Of a stretch of DNA of 53,663 bases, positions 45,836 through 53,663 are shown piece after piece; the first letter of the stretch is position 1; every line of letters begins with the position of its first letter. A program made the position numbers and the translations under genes. The stretch covers positions 1 through 53,663 of the forward strand of contig CAJXTI010000020.1 of the NCBI GenBank assembly GCA_913061185.1. Direction: 5' to 3'. The notes below the pieces were generated by a model that was given only the letters and a program-made list of their open reading frames with translations, was not told the origin of the DNA and searched no databases. Source of the DNA: an uncultured Oceanobacter sp. Lineage in GTDB: Bacteria > Pseudomonadota > Gammaproteobacteria > Pseudomonadales > Oceanobacteraceae.

Positions 45836-47523
45836 AAATGCTTTTTTCGGCGGGTGACTGCGATGCGCCAGCAGAACCCCTTGAACGTGCCAGAATCTGG
45901 TCACTCACTGCGTCCGATTGTTCGGCTGGCGCTGGTATGCAAGCGGATGTGGCGGTGGCGCAGGCCATGGGCGTGGATTGCGCCACACTGGTCATTGCGA
46001 TGACCGCGCAAAGCAGTCTGGGAGTTCGGGCTATTGAGCCGATTACGCTGTCAATGCTGGATGCCCAATGGACAGCATTGCTGGATGATGGCTGGCCACA
46101 GGCGGTGCGGTTGGGTTGGATACCGCCCGATGCTGACCTGTTTCGCTGGCTGCTACAACGGCTGAGGTTGTTGCAGCAACGGGCCATTCCGATAGTCTGG
46201 GATCCGGTGTTGGGGGCAACCGGGGGCGGGCTGGCGAGCTGGCATCGTCTGGCAGACTATGCGGCGTTGCTGGCGCTGGTCGATATTGTCACTCCCAATA
46301 GCACTGAACTGTTACGCCTGACCGGCAGTGTTGATCATAGTCGGGAGGGGATTTTTGCTGCGGCTAAAACGGTGCTTGCAGCGGGTGCGAAAGCGGTATT
46401 GATAACAGGTATTGATGCTGCGCAACTGGATTTGAAAGACAGTGATGGTCAATGTTACCGCCAGGCTGATCCGCCGTTGGTCGACTGGTATCTCTCACCG
46501 CGTGCGTTCTCGGTAGAGGGTGACGAGGTAACGGATGATGTGATCGTGGATGAAACCGATCCTGAACAGCAATTGGCCCCCTCGTTTATGCTGCTGCACT
46601 CACGGTTGCCCTGGTCTGCGCACGGTACGGGTTGTCATCTGGCGGCGGCGCTGGCTGTCGGGCTGGCTTCCGGATGGCGTCGATACGACAGCGTTGTGCT
46701 GGCGGTTGCCAATACCCTGGTCAGCCTTGCGGCTGCCAGTCGTCGCGTCTCTGGTTATCACCAGTTATTCGCTACTGATGTTCGTCACCGTATGTTTGAG
46801 CAACAGGGAGTGCGGTTGTTACCGGTAGCCACTGCCAGCGCGTCGCCCGTGGTTTTTACCCGGTCTTTTCCGCCGTTGCCAAAACAGCTCGGTTTATATG
46901 GACTGGTTGACAATCTTCCTCACCTGCGTCGCTTGCTCAAACTGGGCATTGACAGCCTGCAGTGGCGGGTTAAAAAACCGGGGCCGGATTACCGCGCCGA
47001 TACCTGGGAAGCCATTCGTGTGTGTCGTCGTGCCGGAGTGATGTTGTTTATCAATGATGACTGGCAACTGGCACTGGAACTGGGTGCCGACGGGGTACAT
47101 CTGGGTCAGGAAGATCTGCTTGAAGCCGATCTTGAACGGTTGGCTGAGGCTGGCCTGATGCTGGGCATCAGTACCCACAGCGAGTGGGAGATACTGCATG
47201 CGTTGCACTATCAGCCGTCTTATATTGCGTTTGGCCCGGTATTCAAACCACTCTCCAAAATACTCAAGTATCCGCCGCTGGGATGCGCAACACTGGCTCG
47301 CTGGGTACAGCGCAGCGGCTCGGTGCCGTTAACCTGTATTGGAGGTATTACCCCCGAGACCATTCAGCAGGTTGCTGCCACGGGCATACGCTCGGCGGCG
47401 ATCGTCACTGCGCTGGCCGATGATGCCGAGCTGGAGCAACGGCTGCAGCAACTTCGTTGCTGGTTTCCGCCTACTGTTCAGCGCTTTGGCCTTGAAATGC
47501 GTCGCACTGTCCCCACCTTGTAG
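45832..47523 (+). CDS. thiDE: Bifunctional ThiD-ThiE fusion
   Basis: A 563-residue fusion. The N-terminal part (about 1-320) is a ThiD-like kinase of hydroxymethylpyrimidine (phosphate), with LTASDCSAGAGMQAD, DPVLGATGGG, TPNSTELLRLTG and SAHGTGCHLAAALAVG. The C-terminal part (about 350-550) is ThiE, thiamine phosphate synthase, with LYGLVDN, the INDDWQLALELGADGVHLGQ block, GPVFKPLSKIL and IGGITPETIQ. It thus makes both the activated pyrimidine and the final thiamine phosphate. A long acidic insertion (around 225-255) lies between ThiD motifs. The start at 45832 forms ATGA with the thiG stop. The upstream frame to 45772 is just overlap. Confidence 0.93.
   Translation: MKMLFSAGDCDAPAEPLERARIWSLTASDCSAGAGMQADVAVAQAMGVDCATLVIAMTAQSSLGVRAIEPITLSMLDAQWTALLDDGWPQAVRLGWIPPDADLFRWLLQRLRLLQQRAIPIVWDPVLGATGGGLASWHRLADYAALLALVDIVTPNSTELLRLTGSVDHSREGIFAAAKTVLAAGAKAVLITGIDAAQLDLKDSDGQCYRQADPPLVDWYLSPRAFSVEGDEVTDDVIVDETDPEQQLAPSFMLLHSRLPWSAHGTGCHLAAALAVGLASGWRRYDSVVLAVANTLVSLAAASRRVSGYHQLFATDVRHRMFEQQGVRLLPVATASASPVVFTRSFPPLPKQLGLYGLVDNLPHLRRLLKLGIDSLQWRVKKPGPDYRADTWEAIRVCRRAGVMLFINDDWQLALELGADGVHLGQEDLLEADLERLAEAGLMLGISTHSEWEILHALHYQPSYIAFGPVFKPLSKILKYPPLGCATLARWVQRSGSVPLTCIGGITPETIQQVAATGIRSAAIVTALADDAELEQRLQQLRCWFPPTVQRFGLEMRRTVPTL
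47491..47518 (+). promoter_or_regulatory. Candidate sigma32 (heat-shock) promoter for htpG
   Basis: The -35 cttgaaa at 47491-47497 and -10 ccccacct at 47511-47518 are separated by 13 bases. They match the sigma32 consensus CTTGAAA-N11-16-CCCCATnT with one mismatch. The site lies within the last codons of thiDE, about 110 bases before the htpG ATG, and fits a heat-shock gene. Confidence 0.75.
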
Positions 47524-47625
47524 CCATGACGTGTTGCGACTGCCAGAGATAATCGGTGGTCGCCGTTTTTTTGATACAGGTAACGAAGTGCACCAGATCC
47601 GGGTGTACTGAGACAGGAGACAGAC

Positions 47626-49530
47626 ATGACCGTAGCCAGCAAAGAAACGCTTGGTTTTAAAACCGAAGTAAAACAACTGTTGCATTTGATGATTCACTCC
47701 TTGTATTCCAACAAGGAAATTTTTCTGCGTGAGCTGATTTCCAACGCCTCGGATGCATGTGACAAATTGCGTTTTGAAGCGTTACAAAACGATGCGCTGT
47801 TTGAAGGGCAGAGTGAGCTTGCTGTTCATATCAACTTTGATACCGATGCCCGAACCCTGACCATTGAAGACAATGGTATCGGTATGAATCGGGAAGACGT
47901 GATCAGCCACCTGGGTACGATTGCCAAATCCGGCACCGCTGAGTTTCTTGGCAAGCTGACCGGAGATCAAAAGCAGGACTCCCAGCTGATCGGCCAGTTT
48001 GGTGTGGGGTTCTACTCAGCCTTTATTGTCGCTGACAAGGTGGTGGTTGATACCCGTCGTGCGGGCGAGTCGGCTGAGCAAGGTATTCGCTGGGAATCCG
48101 CTGGTGAAGGTGAATTTTCACTGGAAACCATCGACAAGCCCGAGCGCGGCACCCGTATTACCCTGCACCTGAAAGCGGATGAAGCCGAGTTTGCCGACAA
48201 CTACCGTTTGCGTTCGCTGATCAAAAAATATTCTGATCATATTGCCGTCCCCGTGTTCTTGCCGCCGGAAATCAGTGCGGACGACGACGCTGCCGATGCT
48301 GAAGCCAGCAAGGCACCAGAAGCCGTCAACCAGGCCAAGGCGATGTGGACGCGCTCGCGCTCGGAACTGACTGACGAAGAATACCAGGAGTTCTACAAAC
48401 ACATTTCCCACGACTGGAATGAGCCGCTGACCTGGATGCATAACCGGGTGGAAGGCAAACTGGATTACACCAGCCTGCTGTATATTCCGTCGAAGGCTCC
48501 GTTTGATATGTGGAATCGGGATACAGCCCGTGGTCTGAAGCTGTATGTGCAACGTGTCTTTATTATGGACGATGCCGAGCAGTTCCTGCCGCTGTACCTG
48601 CGCTTCGTTAAGGGTGTGCTGGATTCCAATGACCTGTCTCTCAACGTCTCGCGTGAAATCCTGCAGCAAGACAAACAGGTCGACAGCATGCGCTCGGCAC
48701 TGGTCAAACGTATCCTGGATACCCTGACCAAACTGGCGAAAAACGACAGTGACAAATACCAGCAGTTTTGGGACGAGTTCGGCGATGTGCTGAAAGAAGG
48801 CCCGGCTGAAGATTTTGCCAACAAGGAAAAGATTGCCGCGTTATTCCGTTTTGCCACCTCAACCAGTGGCAGCGAAGCCCAGACGGTTGGTTTGGCAGAC
48901 TATGTTGCGCGCATGCAGGAAGGGCAGAAAAAAGTTTATTACATCACGGCTGAATCCTACGCCGCTGGTATGGGTAGCCCGCACATCGAGTATTTCCGTA
49001 AAAAGGGTATCGAAGTCCTGTTGCTGACGGATCGGGTAGATGAATGGATGGTCGGCCATCTGAATGAATTTGATGGCAAATCCTTCCAGGACATCACCAA
49101 AGGTGAGCTGGATCTTGATGAGCTCGCCGATGAAGACGAAAAGAAACAGCAGGAAACGCTGCAGGAAAGCCACAAGAACCTGACCGAACGGCTGGAAAAG
49201 GTATTGCCTGAGGTTAAATCTGTGCGTGTAACCTCTCGTCTGACGGATTCACCGGCCTGTTTGGTGGTTGGCCAGTTTGATATGGGCGGTCACATGCGGC
49301 GGATGCTGGAAGCGGCTGGCCAGAAAATGCCTGAACCGGAAATTACTCTGGAAATCAATCCGACTCACCCGTTGATCGAGCGGCTGGACAATGAACCGGA
49401 TGAAGATCGTTTTGCCGAACTGGCAGGACTGATCCATGCTCAGGCCCAGTTAGCGGAAGGTAGCCAGCTGAAAAATCCGGCTGAATATGTCGGCAAGCTG
49501 AACAAGCTGCTGTTGGATCTGATGAAATAA
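47626..49530 (+). CDS. htpG: Molecular chaperone HtpG (Hsp90)
   Basis: A 634-residue cytoplasmic Hsp90. The GHKL ATP-binding domain shows [37 protein letters not shown] and [11 protein letters not shown]. The middle domain includes the catalytic-arginine loop area [12 protein letters not shown], and a C-terminal dimerisation region follows. The length matches E. coli HtpG (624). An aggag site precedes the ATG. A sigma32-like promoter inside the preceding gene supports heat induction independent of the riboswitch-controlled thi operon. Confidence 0.98.
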   Translation: MTVASKETLGFKTEVKQLLHLMIHSLYSNKEIFLRELISNASDACDKLRFEALQNDALFEGQSELAVHINFDTDARTLTIEDNGIGMNREDVISHLGTIAKSGTAEFLGKLTGDQKQDSQLIGQFGVGFYSAFIVADKVVVDTRRAGESAEQGIRWESAGEGEFSLETIDKPERGTRITLHLKADEAEFADNYRLRSLIKKYSDHIAVPVFLPPEISADDDAADAEASKAPEAVNQAKAMWTRSRSELTDEEYQEFYKHISHDWNEPLTWMHNRVEGKLDYTSLLYIPSKAPFDMWNRDTARGLKLYVQRVFIMDDAEQFLPLYLRFVKGVLDSNDLSLNVSREILQQDKQVDSMRSALVKRILDTLTKLAKNDSDKYQQFWDEFGDVLKEGPAEDFANKEKIAALFRFATSTSGSEAQTVGLADYVARMQEGQKKVYYITAESYAAGMGSPHIEYFRKKGIEVLLLTDRVDEWMVGHLNEFDGKSFQDITKGELDLDELADEDEKKQQETLQESHKNLTERLEKVLPEVKSVRVTSRLTDSPACLVVGQFDMGGHMRRMLEAAGQKMPEPEITLEINPTHPLIERLDNEPDEDRFAELAGLIHAQAQLAEGSQLKNPAEYVGKLNKLLLDLMK

Positions 49531-49549
49531 GGCTGCCAGAAAGAGCGTC

Positions 49550-49577
49550 TCGACACCATACCATCGTGTGGTGTCGA
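49550..49577 (+). terminator. Hairpin after htpG
   Basis: tcgacacca (49550-49558) pairs with tggtgtcga (49569-49577), extendable by two further pairs, 20 bases after the htpG stop. There is no long T-run, so it is a moderate terminator candidate. Confidence 0.6.
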
Positions 49578-49712
49578 TCTTCCCCGTATTCCGTCAGTTT
49601 TTGTAATCAGTGCATGTTACCGATTGCCGGGCACTGCTAAGATGCCCGCACTTGTTCTTTGATGTCCCGGCCGCCGTTCTGCGGTTCGGGTTTTACTCTT
49701 TTCGGGGGAATT

Positions 49713-50288
49713 ATGAAGGGAATTGCTCAGGCTATGCGTCGGGTTATTACTGGTTCCACATTGGCATGTCTGGCGGTCTCTGCCCAGGCCGGTGGTGCGC
49801 TGGATCTCAGCTTGGCAGACGATGCCGTACGGGTTGCTTATGATGCCACCCAGGCCGGTTCCGGTTTGCACATCAACCTGTCAGCACTGCATCACATGGA
49901 TGATGGCAACATGCTGGGAGCCGGTGTGCATGTGGTCGATTTACGCAAACCTCACAGCAATCTGTATATCGGGCTGGGTGCCAAGGCGTTTGCCTTTGAT
50001 ACCGATCATTACAGCGGTGCCGCGCTGGGTGTCGGTGGTTTCTTTCGGGCAGCGCTACCGACTCAGCCGGATGTCAGTGTTGCCGGTTATGCCTATTACG
50101 CGCCCCCGGTTGTCTCTTTTGGCGATGCGGAAAATCTGATCAGCAGTGACTTGCGTGCCCAGTATGCCGTTATTCCTACCGCCCGTATCTACACCGGTTA
50201 TCGTTACAACGGTATCCGGATGGAGGGCATGGATAAACGTTACAAATTGGGCGATGGCTGGCACTTTGGCCTGACTCTGGACTTCTGA
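49713..50288 (+). CDS. YfaZ-family outer membrane protein
   Basis: A protein of 191 residues with a signal peptide (cleavage after AVSAQA, near residue 27), followed by a small beta-barrel-like region with alternating hydrophobic strands ending in an aromatic residue (LTLDF). The closest family I recognise is the YfaZ precursor family of proteobacterial outer membrane proteins, of unknown function. The start at 49713 is preceded by gggggaa; the frame is open to 49659, but this would hide the signal peptide. The next gene starts three bases after the stop, so they are coupled. Confidence 0.8.
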   Translation: MKGIAQAMRRVITGSTLACLAVSAQAGGALDLSLADDAVRVAYDATQAGSGLHINLSALHHMDDGNMLGAGVHVVDLRKPHSNLYIGLGAKAFAFDTDHYSGAALGVGGFFRAALPTQPDVSVAGYAYYAPPVVSFGDAENLISSDLRAQYAVIPTARIYTGYRYNGIRMEGMDKRYKLGDGWHFGLTLDF

Positions 50289-50291
50289 TCA

Positions 50292-50771
50292 ATGGCCGCA
50301 ATCAACTGGGTTGGCCAGACCAACCAACGCCTGTATCAATGCCGACTGTTGCAGGAGCAAATCTGTGCCGGGCAGGAACCTGCGTTGCAGCAGGCGCTGG
50401 ACGATGCGGCCTTGCTCCAGCTGTTCGCGGCCTATCGTTGTTATCTTAATGAGTTGGCGCTGGCTGCCGGGGTAACAAACCGGGTTGACTCACTGACTCA
50501 GTTATTACAACAAACCGCGCTGGTCACTGGGGATATGCGTCAATGGCAAGCATTGTCAGCGGATACGTTCAGTTGGTTTTGTCGGTTTTTGCAGGTCGTG
50601 GAGCAGCTCGGCTGGCCGGATACGCAGGCGGTAGATTCGTCGCTGGCGACGGAAGTGTCCGGGTTGATTGCGTCGTCAGCTAGCAGTGATGAAGACGATA
50701 GTGTGTCTCACTGGTTGGCAAGTTTTCATCGGTTGATTGATGAACAGCGCGCCAATCAGCGCGAATCCTGA
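50292..50771 (+). CDS. DUF6586-like conserved protein
   Basis: A 159-residue, mostly helical soluble protein without signal peptide or membrane segments. I read it as DUF6586-like, a conserved gammaproteobacterial gene which, as I recall, lies near lexA/sulA and topA in Pseudomonas. No catalytic motif is visible. The tail has a serine/acidic stretch (SSASSDEDD). It is translationally close to the YfaZ-like gene. Function unknown. Confidence 0.65.
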   Translation: MAAINWVGQTNQRLYQCRLLQEQICAGQEPALQQALDDAALLQLFAAYRCYLNELALAAGVTNRVDSLTQLLQQTALVTGDMRQWQALSADTFSWFCRFLQVVEQLGWPDTQAVDSSLATEVSGLIASSASSDEDDSVSHWLASFHRLIDEQRANQRES

Positions 50772-50934
50772 TCTTCACTCGTTTTCCACGGGTGTAGTCT
50801 GCCCGGATTTCCTGTTTGATGTGATGCTTGTAACGACGAGCGAGCGTGCTGCAATACAAGGGTGGCACGCTATGTTTCGCGTGTGTTCGCTCCGGTTATG
50901 TTAAACTCGTTGACCATTTTTCGTGAGACGGTAT

Positions 50935-51183
50935 ATGGCACGCTTTTTCGAGATTATTGAGCTTTCCAATGGGGACGTTGCGTTGCGTCGGGCTGATGAG
51001 CAAGACGGCGATGCACTGATGCGGATTCACTTTTCAGAGGATGCCAAGGCCAGCTTGAGTGAGCACCATATGGATGTTGCGCGTGTCATGCTGGAAGCGG
51101 GTGTCCGCAAGGTCAGTGAGCTGTCTGGTATGGATGTCGACGATGACTTTGATGTAGCAGAGCATACGTATTCGCTGCATTAA
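50935..51183 (+). CDS. Small conserved acidic protein, unknown
   Basis: An 82-residue acidic protein (MARFFEIIELSNGDVALRRA...) with a central helix and a very acidic end (MDVDDDFDVAEHTYSLH). No motif is recognised. A comparable small gene sits by sulA-lexA in Pseudomonas, as far as I recall, so synteny supports it as real. The start at 50935 was preferred over the GTG at 50923. A strong terminator follows. The 163 bases upstream hold its promoter; no other gene was seen there. Confidence 0.75.
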   Translation: MARFFEIIELSNGDVALRRADEQDGDALMRIHFSEDAKASLSEHHMDVARVMLEAGVRKVSELSGMDVDDDFDVAEHTYSLH

Positions 51184-51209
51184 ATCACGCGCTGATGATC
51201 AACCATAAA

Positions 51210-51239
51210 ACGGGTAGCCTTGCTGCCCGTTTTTTTTTT
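51210..51239 (+). terminator. Intrinsic terminator
   Basis: A 9-bp stem acgggtagc (51210-51218) / gctgcccgt (51222-51230), with one G-T pair and loop ctt, is followed by nine T. It ends the plus-strand small gene, just before the convergent sulA end. Confidence 0.94.
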
Positions 51240-51252
51240 GCGCTGAATAAGC

Positions 51253-51696
51253 TCAGGGGTTTTGGCGAATCTGTACCAGCACGACATGACTGCCACTCTG
51301 GCGTGCCAACTCACGGAGTTGTCGACGTTGATGCTGGCTGATGTCACCTTGCCATTCGATGATCAAATGGCTGTTGCCGCTGGCGAGGATCCGTTGGCAC
51401 AACACTTTCTGGGTATCTGCACACAGGTCAATATGCACCACGGGTGCCTTGTCGAGATTCATACTGGCCAGCCATTGTTTGTTCAGCGTCCGGTTCGGGC
51501 TTAGCCACATCAGCCAGCGATCACTGGAATTGCAGTGGGCCAGTATGGGCAGTAACTGCAGCGGCTGAATGGTGCTGTCATCCGATACAATCACCTCGGT
51601 CAGGCTGCCAGACGGTCTTGGCCTGGTTTTCAGTGGCACGGCATTCGTAAACGGCAAAGCGGGCTGACGATCGACTGGCAAGCTGAGTTGACGCAT
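51253..51696 (-). CDS. sulA: SulA-like SOS cell division inhibitor
   Basis: A 147-residue SulA/RecA-fold family protein: the IEWQGDISQHQRRQLRELA block and hydrophobic core strands (VVHIDL, HLIIEW, HVVLVQI) fit SulA-like proteins. SulA binds FtsZ and blocks septation during DNA damage. GAGG precedes the ATG. It lies 52 bases after lexA on the same strand, with no LexA box of its own in that gap, so it is probably co-induced with lexA. This lexA-sulA order is that of Pseudomonas and relatives. Confidence 0.87.
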   Translation of the reverse strand: MRQLSLPVDRQPALPFTNAVPLKTRPRPSGSLTEVIVSDDSTIQPLQLLPILAHCNSSDRWLMWLSPNRTLNKQWLASMNLDKAPVVHIDLCADTQKVLCQRILASGNSHLIIEWQGDISQHQRRQLRELARQSGSHVVLVQIRQNP

Positions 51697-51748
51697 ACAA
51701 AACCTCGTGAATGGTGACTACCCTGTGGTATCTGGCTGGGACGTACGG

Positions 51749-52351
51749 TTAGTGATTGCGACGAATAACGCCGACATACAAACCTTCGATATAAAACTCT
51801 TGCTGGCGCAGGTCGACGATAATCGGGCCGTAATGTTCATTTTCGGGATGCAGGATGACCTTGTGACGATTCTTTTCAAGGCGTTTGACGGTGACTTCGT
51901 TTTCGACCCGTGCGACGACGATCTGGCCGTTGCGGGCACTTTCACATTTGTGAACGGCAATCAGGTCGCCATTAAAAATGCCAGCGTTTTTCATACTGTC
52001 GCCTTGTACTTGCAGCAGATAGTCCGCAGCCGGTTTGAAAAAATTGGCGGGCAGGTTGCAGTACTCTTCGATATGTTCCTGGGCCAGTATAGGCTCACCC
52101 GCTGCCACACGGCCGACAATAGGCAGCCCTTCCTGTTCGGAGCCGAGAATCCGAATGCCTCTGGACGCGCCAGGCATGATGTCGATAGCGCCTTTGCGAG
52201 CCAGTGCTTTCAGGTGTTCTTCCGCCGCATTGGGGGATTTGAAGCCAAGCTCCTTGGCGATTTCTGCTCGGGTAGGTGGGAAGCCGGTTTCCTCCAGTGC
52301 GGATTTGATCAGGTTGAGTACCTGCTGCTGTCTGGCGGTGAGCTTGATCAT
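51749..52351 (-). CDS. lexA: LexA repressor
   Basis: A 200-residue SOS repressor and self-cleaving S24 protease. The N-terminal winged helix ends near residue 70 ([15 protein letters not shown] is the recognition region). The cleavage site is A84-G85 (RVAAGEP), with catalytic S119 (GDSM) and K156 (VTVKRL), identical in position to E. coli LexA. Three LexA-type boxes precede the gene, showing autoregulation. It is followed by sulA on the same transcript. Confidence 0.98.
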   Translation of the reverse strand: MIKLTARQQQVLNLIKSALEETGFPPTRAEIAKELGFKSPNAAEEHLKALARKGAIDIMPGASRGIRILGSEQEGLPIVGRVAAGEPILAQEHIEEYCNLPANFFKPAADYLLQVQGDSMKNAGIFNGDLIAVHKCESARNGQIVVARVENEVTVKRLEKNRHKVILHPENEHYGPIIVDLRQQEFYIEGLYVGVIRRNH

Positions 52352-52364
52352 AAAGTTTCCATGT

Positions 52365-52380
52365 CTGTTTATCTGTACAG
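52365..52380. promoter_or_regulatory. LexA (SOS) box 1
   Basis: CTGT-N8-ACAG (ctgtttatctgtacag), a perfect half-site pair 14 bases upstream of the lexA start. Confidence 0.85.
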
Positions 52381-52383
52381 TGG

Positions 52384-52399
52384 GTGTGAATATATACAG
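52384..52399. promoter_or_regulatory. LexA (SOS) box 2 (one mismatch)
   Basis: GTGT-N8-ACAG (gtgtgaatatatacag) with an AT-rich core and one changed base in the first half-site. It lies between boxes 1 and 3. Confidence 0.65.
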
Positions 52400-52408
52400 T
52401 AAAAAATA

Positions 52409-52424
52409 CTGTGTAAACCCACAG
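52409..52424. promoter_or_regulatory. LexA (SOS) box 3
   Basis: CTGT-N8-ACAG (ctgtgtaaacccacag), flanked by TA on the left and TG on the right, close to the extended consensus TACTGT-N8-ACAGTA. Confidence 0.85.
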
Positions 52425-52991
52425 TGGTTGATATTTGCAGTGCCAGCTTGCCATCGACAGCTTCAGCTGCCGGGTACATTCCGGGTTTTTCTAGAAACTG
52501 CTGGGTTCCGTGGGAATGACCAGTAGGCATTCGTGCGAGCGGTGTTGGCCGCCTTATTCTGACATCCAGCAACCTCTCTCAGCGCTGTGCAGGATTAAAT
52601 AGATGGATCCAAACGGCTGCTGATTATGCATTCCCAAATTAATTCTCATTTTGCGAATCAAAACTGCATTTTCGGTTTGAATATGAAAAGTGAATTTGAA
52701 AGCACGCAGGATTTTTACGAAATAATATCTGTGAAAAATTTCTGGATAAATATTTATTGAATTTTTTTATTCCTTGTAAATCAATTAGTTGTGTGGGTTT
52801 TAAAGGTCTGTTGTCGTTGAATTTAATGCTGTTTTGGTCGTTTTTTTAATGTTGGCACATCCACTGCAATACCTCTTGTAACCCCGGAACAAATGCTGAT
52901 TGCAAATCGGTCGTTCATGGGGGTTGGCTCAAGATTAAATGCTTTTTCCAGCTAATAAAAAACTAATATAAAATGCAATGAGGATTACCTT
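52425..52991. other. AT-rich non-coding stretch
   Basis: About 570 bases, clearly more AT-rich than the rest of the window from about 52620. No ORF of note, tRNA or recognised repeat was found. It probably holds the promoter of the ORF beginning at 52992 and could be horizontally acquired. The composition change supports a boundary between the conserved chromosome and an acquired region. Confidence 0.6.
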
Positions 52992-53096
52992 ATGACCACT
53001 TCAATCAAGTCGCGTAAAACCAAGCACTACTGTCCGGTTAACCAAATCCCAGACCCAGCTGCCCTGTATCATCCGGCAAATCCGGTGGTTTTCTGA
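52992..53096 (+). pseudogene. Start of an unknown gene apparently cut by an IS4 element
   Basis: A ribosome site gagg (about 52979-52982) precedes ATG at 52992, and the frame begins MTTSIKSRKTKHYC. It then runs into sequence antisense to the transposase and stops at 53094-53096. The first 11 or so codons look like a real gene start; the rest is element sequence. I cannot identify the gene. Alternatively it is a chance ORF next to the element end. Confidence 0.4.
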
Positions 53097-53663
53097 ACAC
53101 CTCCAGCAGCGGCATTCGCTGCATAAGTACCGATCCCAGTCGGATTGACACATTCCCCAAACGCCTTTCAGGAGCCACGCCTTGCTGGATCAGACGCAAC
53201 AGCACATAGCTGATCATCGCCACTAAAACCTGCAATTTGACGGCGTTTTCTGACGTACCATAGAACTGTTTGATCTTGAGATTCTGCTTGATCCACTTGA
53301 AAAACAATTCAATCTGCCAGCGCTGTTTGTACAAATCCGCAATCGCCAGAGCGCTGCGTTTCAGGTCATTAGTGATGAAGACCAGCTCCTTGTCATCCTG
53401 CTGACGATGAAACACGACTCGCCTCAAGGTGCGGCCTTTCAGATACGATCGGGTCTTGTAACACACTTCGATTTTTTCATCCCTCACCACACCCACCCCT
53501 TTCGGTGGCAGAGACTTCGTGACCTTGTAATTCATATCTTTCTTCATCCTGCCCACAAACAGACAGCCCTCATTCACGAGCTTTTCGAGCCACGCCCCAC
53601 CGTTATAGGCACGATCAAATACGTAAGTAGTTCCTTTAAAAACAGAGAGTTGAGAGATGGCGC
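53020..53663. mobile_element. IS4-family insertion sequence, partial (runs off the window)
   Basis: The element contains the transposase fragment below. Its end is placed near 53020-53037, where cactactgtccggttaac directly adjoins the transposase stop and looks like a terminal inverted repeat. The other end is outside the window, so the inverted repeat and target duplication cannot be confirmed. Confidence 0.7.
53038..53663 (-). CDS. IS4-family transposase, C-terminal part
   Basis: An open frame of about 207 residues entering from the right edge. It contains the second catalytic aspartate (FDRAYNGG, codon at 53614-53616) and the IS4 signature Y-x2-R-x3-E-x6-K in YKQRWQIELFFKWIK, which supplies the catalytic glutamate. 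The C-terminus ends QLGLGFG. The frame is intact through the visible part, so the enzyme may be functional. A GTG at 53577 is not its real start. The first DDE aspartate and N-terminus lie outside the window. Confidence 0.92.
   Translation of the reverse strand, partial: AISQLSVFKGTTYVFDRAYNGGAWLEKLVNEGCLFVGRMKKDMNYKVTKSLPPKGVGVVRDEKIEVCYKTRSYLKGRTLRRVVFHRQQDDKELVFITNDLKRSALAIADLYKQRWQIELFFKWIKQNLKIKQFYGTSENAVKLQVLVAMISYVLLRLIQQGVAPERRLGNVSIRLGSVLMQRMPLLEVFRKPPDLPDDTGQLGLGFG

Noticed and set aside
51707-52402. 231-residue plus-strand ORF
   Set aside because: Antisense to lexA and its operators; lexA is certain.

Overview
The window is about 53.7 kb of chromosome from a gammaproteobacterium of moderate GC content. 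The gene set (lptFG, galU, pepA, rhlB, epmC, norM, fatty acid cis/trans isomerase, thiCOSG-thiDE, and a lexA/sulA pair of the Pseudomonas-Oceanospirillales type) points to a marine or halotolerant Oceanospirillales/Pseudomonadales relative. I cannot name a genus. The first 47 bases are not genomic: they are a leftover Illumina Nextera i7 adapter, including the index, so the left edge is a contig end. The right edge lies inside an IS4-family transposase, which is also a typical contig break.

Layout. 48-470: 3' end of metZ. 699-4672: a tightly coupled MoxR ATPase / DUF58 / transmembrane transglutaminase operon. 4658-8471: two thioredoxin-fold proteins, a stand-alone zinc-sensor (CZB) protein and an aldo/keto reductase. 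8608-14478: MATE exporter, EF-P hydroxylase, RhlB helicase and a lone KpsC-type Kdo transferase. 14548-19310: Cti and an MFS exporter, divergent from a LysR regulator. 19386-24551: pepA, divergent lptFG, an RDD membrane protein and pdxH. 24653-26680: three tRNAs (Met, Pro, Asn) around a small lipoprotein, an FKBP isomerase and a zinc-ribbon protein. 26808-38077: a carbohydrate block. 38245-40176: a receiver / CheC / PAS-degenerate-GGDEF signalling trio. 40381-41360: two overlapping hotdog thioesterases. 41388-47523: a TPP-riboswitch-controlled thiamine operon thiC-thiO-thiS-thiG-thiDE. 47626-52424: htpG, an outer-membrane protein, two small conserved genes, and sulA/lexA behind three LexA boxes. 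52425-53663: an AT-rich stretch, a short ORF start and an IS4 element.

How the genes work together. The most coherent module is the carbohydrate block. GalU makes UDP-glucose. GpgS, GpgP and glycerate 3-kinase (32240-35223, minus strand) look like synthesis of the compatible solute glucosylglycerate plus recovery of its glycerate. The convergent GH13_18 phosphorylase (30426-32159) is a good candidate for breaking it down to glucose-1-phosphate and glycerate. Zwf and Pgl next door can take up the glucose phosphate after isomerisation. Together these would form an osmolyte synthesis-and-recycling cycle in one place. Substrate specificity is inferred from family and context and was not measured.

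Regulatory signals readable from sequence are a TPP riboswitch, a sigma32-like promoter for htpG inside the end of thiDE, three SOS boxes before lexA, a dyad between the LysR gene and its divergent partner, and several intrinsic terminators. No CRISPR array, rRNA or prophage was seen.
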